DNA of 22,513 nucleotides from Methylotenera_A sp031399315 (GTDB taxonomy: Bacteria; Pseudomonadota; Gammaproteobacteria; Burkholderiales; Methylophilaceae), in the NCBI GenBank assembly GCA_031399315.1, contig JANNOS010000001.1:1-22513 (forward strand), read 5' to 3'. A program made the translations under genes and the position numbers. This document shows, one piece after another, positions 21,437-22,513 of the stretch (positions are counted from its first letter, which is position 1; each line of letters starts with the position of its first letter). The notes beneath the pieces are model-generated. The model saw only the letters and a program-made list of their open reading frames with translations, did no database searches and had not been told where the DNA came from.

Positions 21437-22513
21437 ATGCATGGTTTTTATAAAAACAGTTTTCGTAAAAAATCGATTTATTTAGCAGTATTGTTAGCGG
21501 TGCAAGCGGGTGGCGCGCTGGCAGAAGAACAAAAAACGGCAGAGGCAGATGCTGAATCTTTGCCAGAAGTTTCGGTACAACAAAAGCGCATTAAGCAGGC
21601 CACGCCTAACGATGCGGTTTATTCGGGCAGCAAAACCGAAACGCCCATTCGCGATATTCCTGCCAGTGTTTCTGTAGTGACATCAGAAATGATTGAAGAG
21701 CAAGGTATCCGCACCATGAATCAAGCCATGATTGCCAATGCGCCGGGCGTGCAGCCGCAAATGGGCGGTGGCTATGGTTTTGGGGATAGTTTTAACTCAC
21801 GTGGCCTGTCGCTGAGCTTCATGCGCGACACCATGCCAGACGGCACCGCCCAAAATAATTACTTTCGTACCATGCACGATATTGAGCGTATCGAGATATT
21901 AAAAGGTCCCGGTTCTGCATTGTTTGGCCCAGTGGGTCCAGGTGGTACGATTAACGTCATCAGCAAACAGCCGCAAGATAAAACGCAGTTGTCAGTTGGC
22001 ACAACATTTGGGAGTTTGGGTACGTTTAATGGCTTTTTTGATTTAACGGGTAAGATTGCCGATGGCTTGGCTGGCCGTTTGATAGTCGATTCTGAACACA
22101 CAGATGGTTACCGTGGTTTAGATCGTGATATCACCGAATTTTCCCCTAGTGTGCGTTGGAATATTGATGAAACCAAAACATTAACGGTGGATGTTGATAG
22201 ACGCGATATTAAAATTAAGCCAGATAATTATGGCATTTTGTTTGATAACAGAGGCAAGATCGCAGATGTTGATAGAGACACGCGTTACTACACACCGTTT
22301 AATGACACCGATCAAAAAATTACCCGTGTGAATGTAAATCATGACTGGCAAATTTATGATAATTTAAGTTTGCGTACCGCATTGATTAACGATCAGCGTG
22401 ATTTGTATATTTTAAGAAATGCCACAGGTAATATTCAACCCAATAACAGCTTTAACCGTAATATACGTCAGCAATATGATGAGGCGCGCTATACCACTTT
22501 GCAAAATGAAGCG
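21437..22513 (+). CDS. TonB-dependent siderophore receptor (partial, 3' end outside window)
   Basis: The first 359 codons of an outer-membrane receptor are present; the frame is open to the window end. A signal peptide (KKSIYLAVLLAVQAGGALA) is followed by a TonB-box-like LPEVSVQ and a plug domain typical of ferric-siderophore receptors: SKTETPIRDIPASVSVVTSE, APGVQPQMGGGYG, SRGLS, DTMPDGTAQNNYF, and IERIEILKGPGSALFGPVGP followed by GGTINVISKQP. Barrel strands begin after about residue 180. The substrate, presumably a ferric siderophore, cannot be specified. ATG at 21437 has a strong AAGGGGAG site 7 bases upstream. A Fur-box-like palindrome about 100 bases upstream suggests induction under iron limitation. 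Confidence 0.93.
   Translation, partial: MHGFYKNSFRKKSIYLAVLLAVQAGGALAEEQKTAEADAESLPEVSVQQKRIKQATPNDAVYSGSKTETPIRDIPASVSVVTSEMIEEQGIRTMNQAMIANAPGVQPQMGGGYGFGDSFNSRGLSLSFMRDTMPDGTAQNNYFRTMHDIERIEILKGPGSALFGPVGPGGTINVISKQPQDKTQLSVGTTFGSLGTFNGFFDLTGKIADGLAGRLIVDSEHTDGYRGLDRDITEFSPSVRWNIDETKTLTVDVDRRDIKIKPDNYGILFDNRGKIADVDRDTRYYTPFNDTDQKITRVNVNHDWQIYDNLSLRTALINDQRDLYILRNATGNIQPNNSFNRNIRQQYDEARYTTLQNEA

Overview
The window looks like chromosome of a moderately AT-rich betaproteobacterium, most likely a methylotroph of the Methylophilaceae (Methylotenera-like). This is inferred from gene content: an MxaD-like SRPBCC protein beside a PQQ-associated-type beta-propeller protein, an azurin, the ilvB-ilvH-ilvC-psd order, and overall protein character. 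I could not run a database search, so the taxonomy is an inference.

Left part (1-8.2 kb). The minus strand carries the start of ispA (cut by the window edge), xseB, and an alpha/beta-hydrolase of the carboxylesterase/phospholipase group. On the plus strand is a two-gene unit: a class-II-type metallo-beta-lactamase-fold cyclic-nucleotide phosphodiesterase, then a cNMP-binding protein fused to a rhodanese. A minus-strand pilus locus follows: pilA with a textbook sigma-54 promoter and a UUCG-loop terminator, then a Wzy_C-type O-oligosaccharyltransferase. Next, on the minus strand, come a seven-bladed YVTN beta-propeller lipoprotein and an MxaD-like periplasmic protein whose 3' end appears shifted by one base. 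rppH follows on the plus strand.

Middle part (8.2-12.6 kb). psd and the branched-chain amino-acid genes ilvC, ilvH and ilvB lie on the minus strand, read from one sigma-70-type promoter near 12.56 kb. A strong terminator sits between ilvC and psd.

Right part (12.6-22.5 kb) is an iron-acquisition region on the plus strand. It has three Fur-box-like operators; two contain an identical 20-bp core 4.1 kb apart. Unit 1: a 99-aa unknown, a cysteine-free S4 paralogue (rpsD2), hemP, an 80-aa unknown with CxxC, tonB, exbB, exbD and a 46-aa membrane microprotein. Unit 2: azurin, a heme/hemoglobin-type TonB-dependent receptor and a DUF6607-like exported protein. Unit 3: a siderophore-type TonB-dependent receptor cut by the window end. 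TonB-ExbB-ExbD would energise both receptors.

The most unusual points are: the Fur-controlled positions of a ribosomal protein paralogue and of a copper electron carrier (possible iron sparing); a shared 27-nt leader element just upstream of both receptor genes that could pair with their Shine-Dalgarno sequences; a tandemly duplicated 3' gene end that repeats the same C-terminus and stop codon; and a phosphodiesterase next to a cNMP-sensor/sulfurtransferase fusion.
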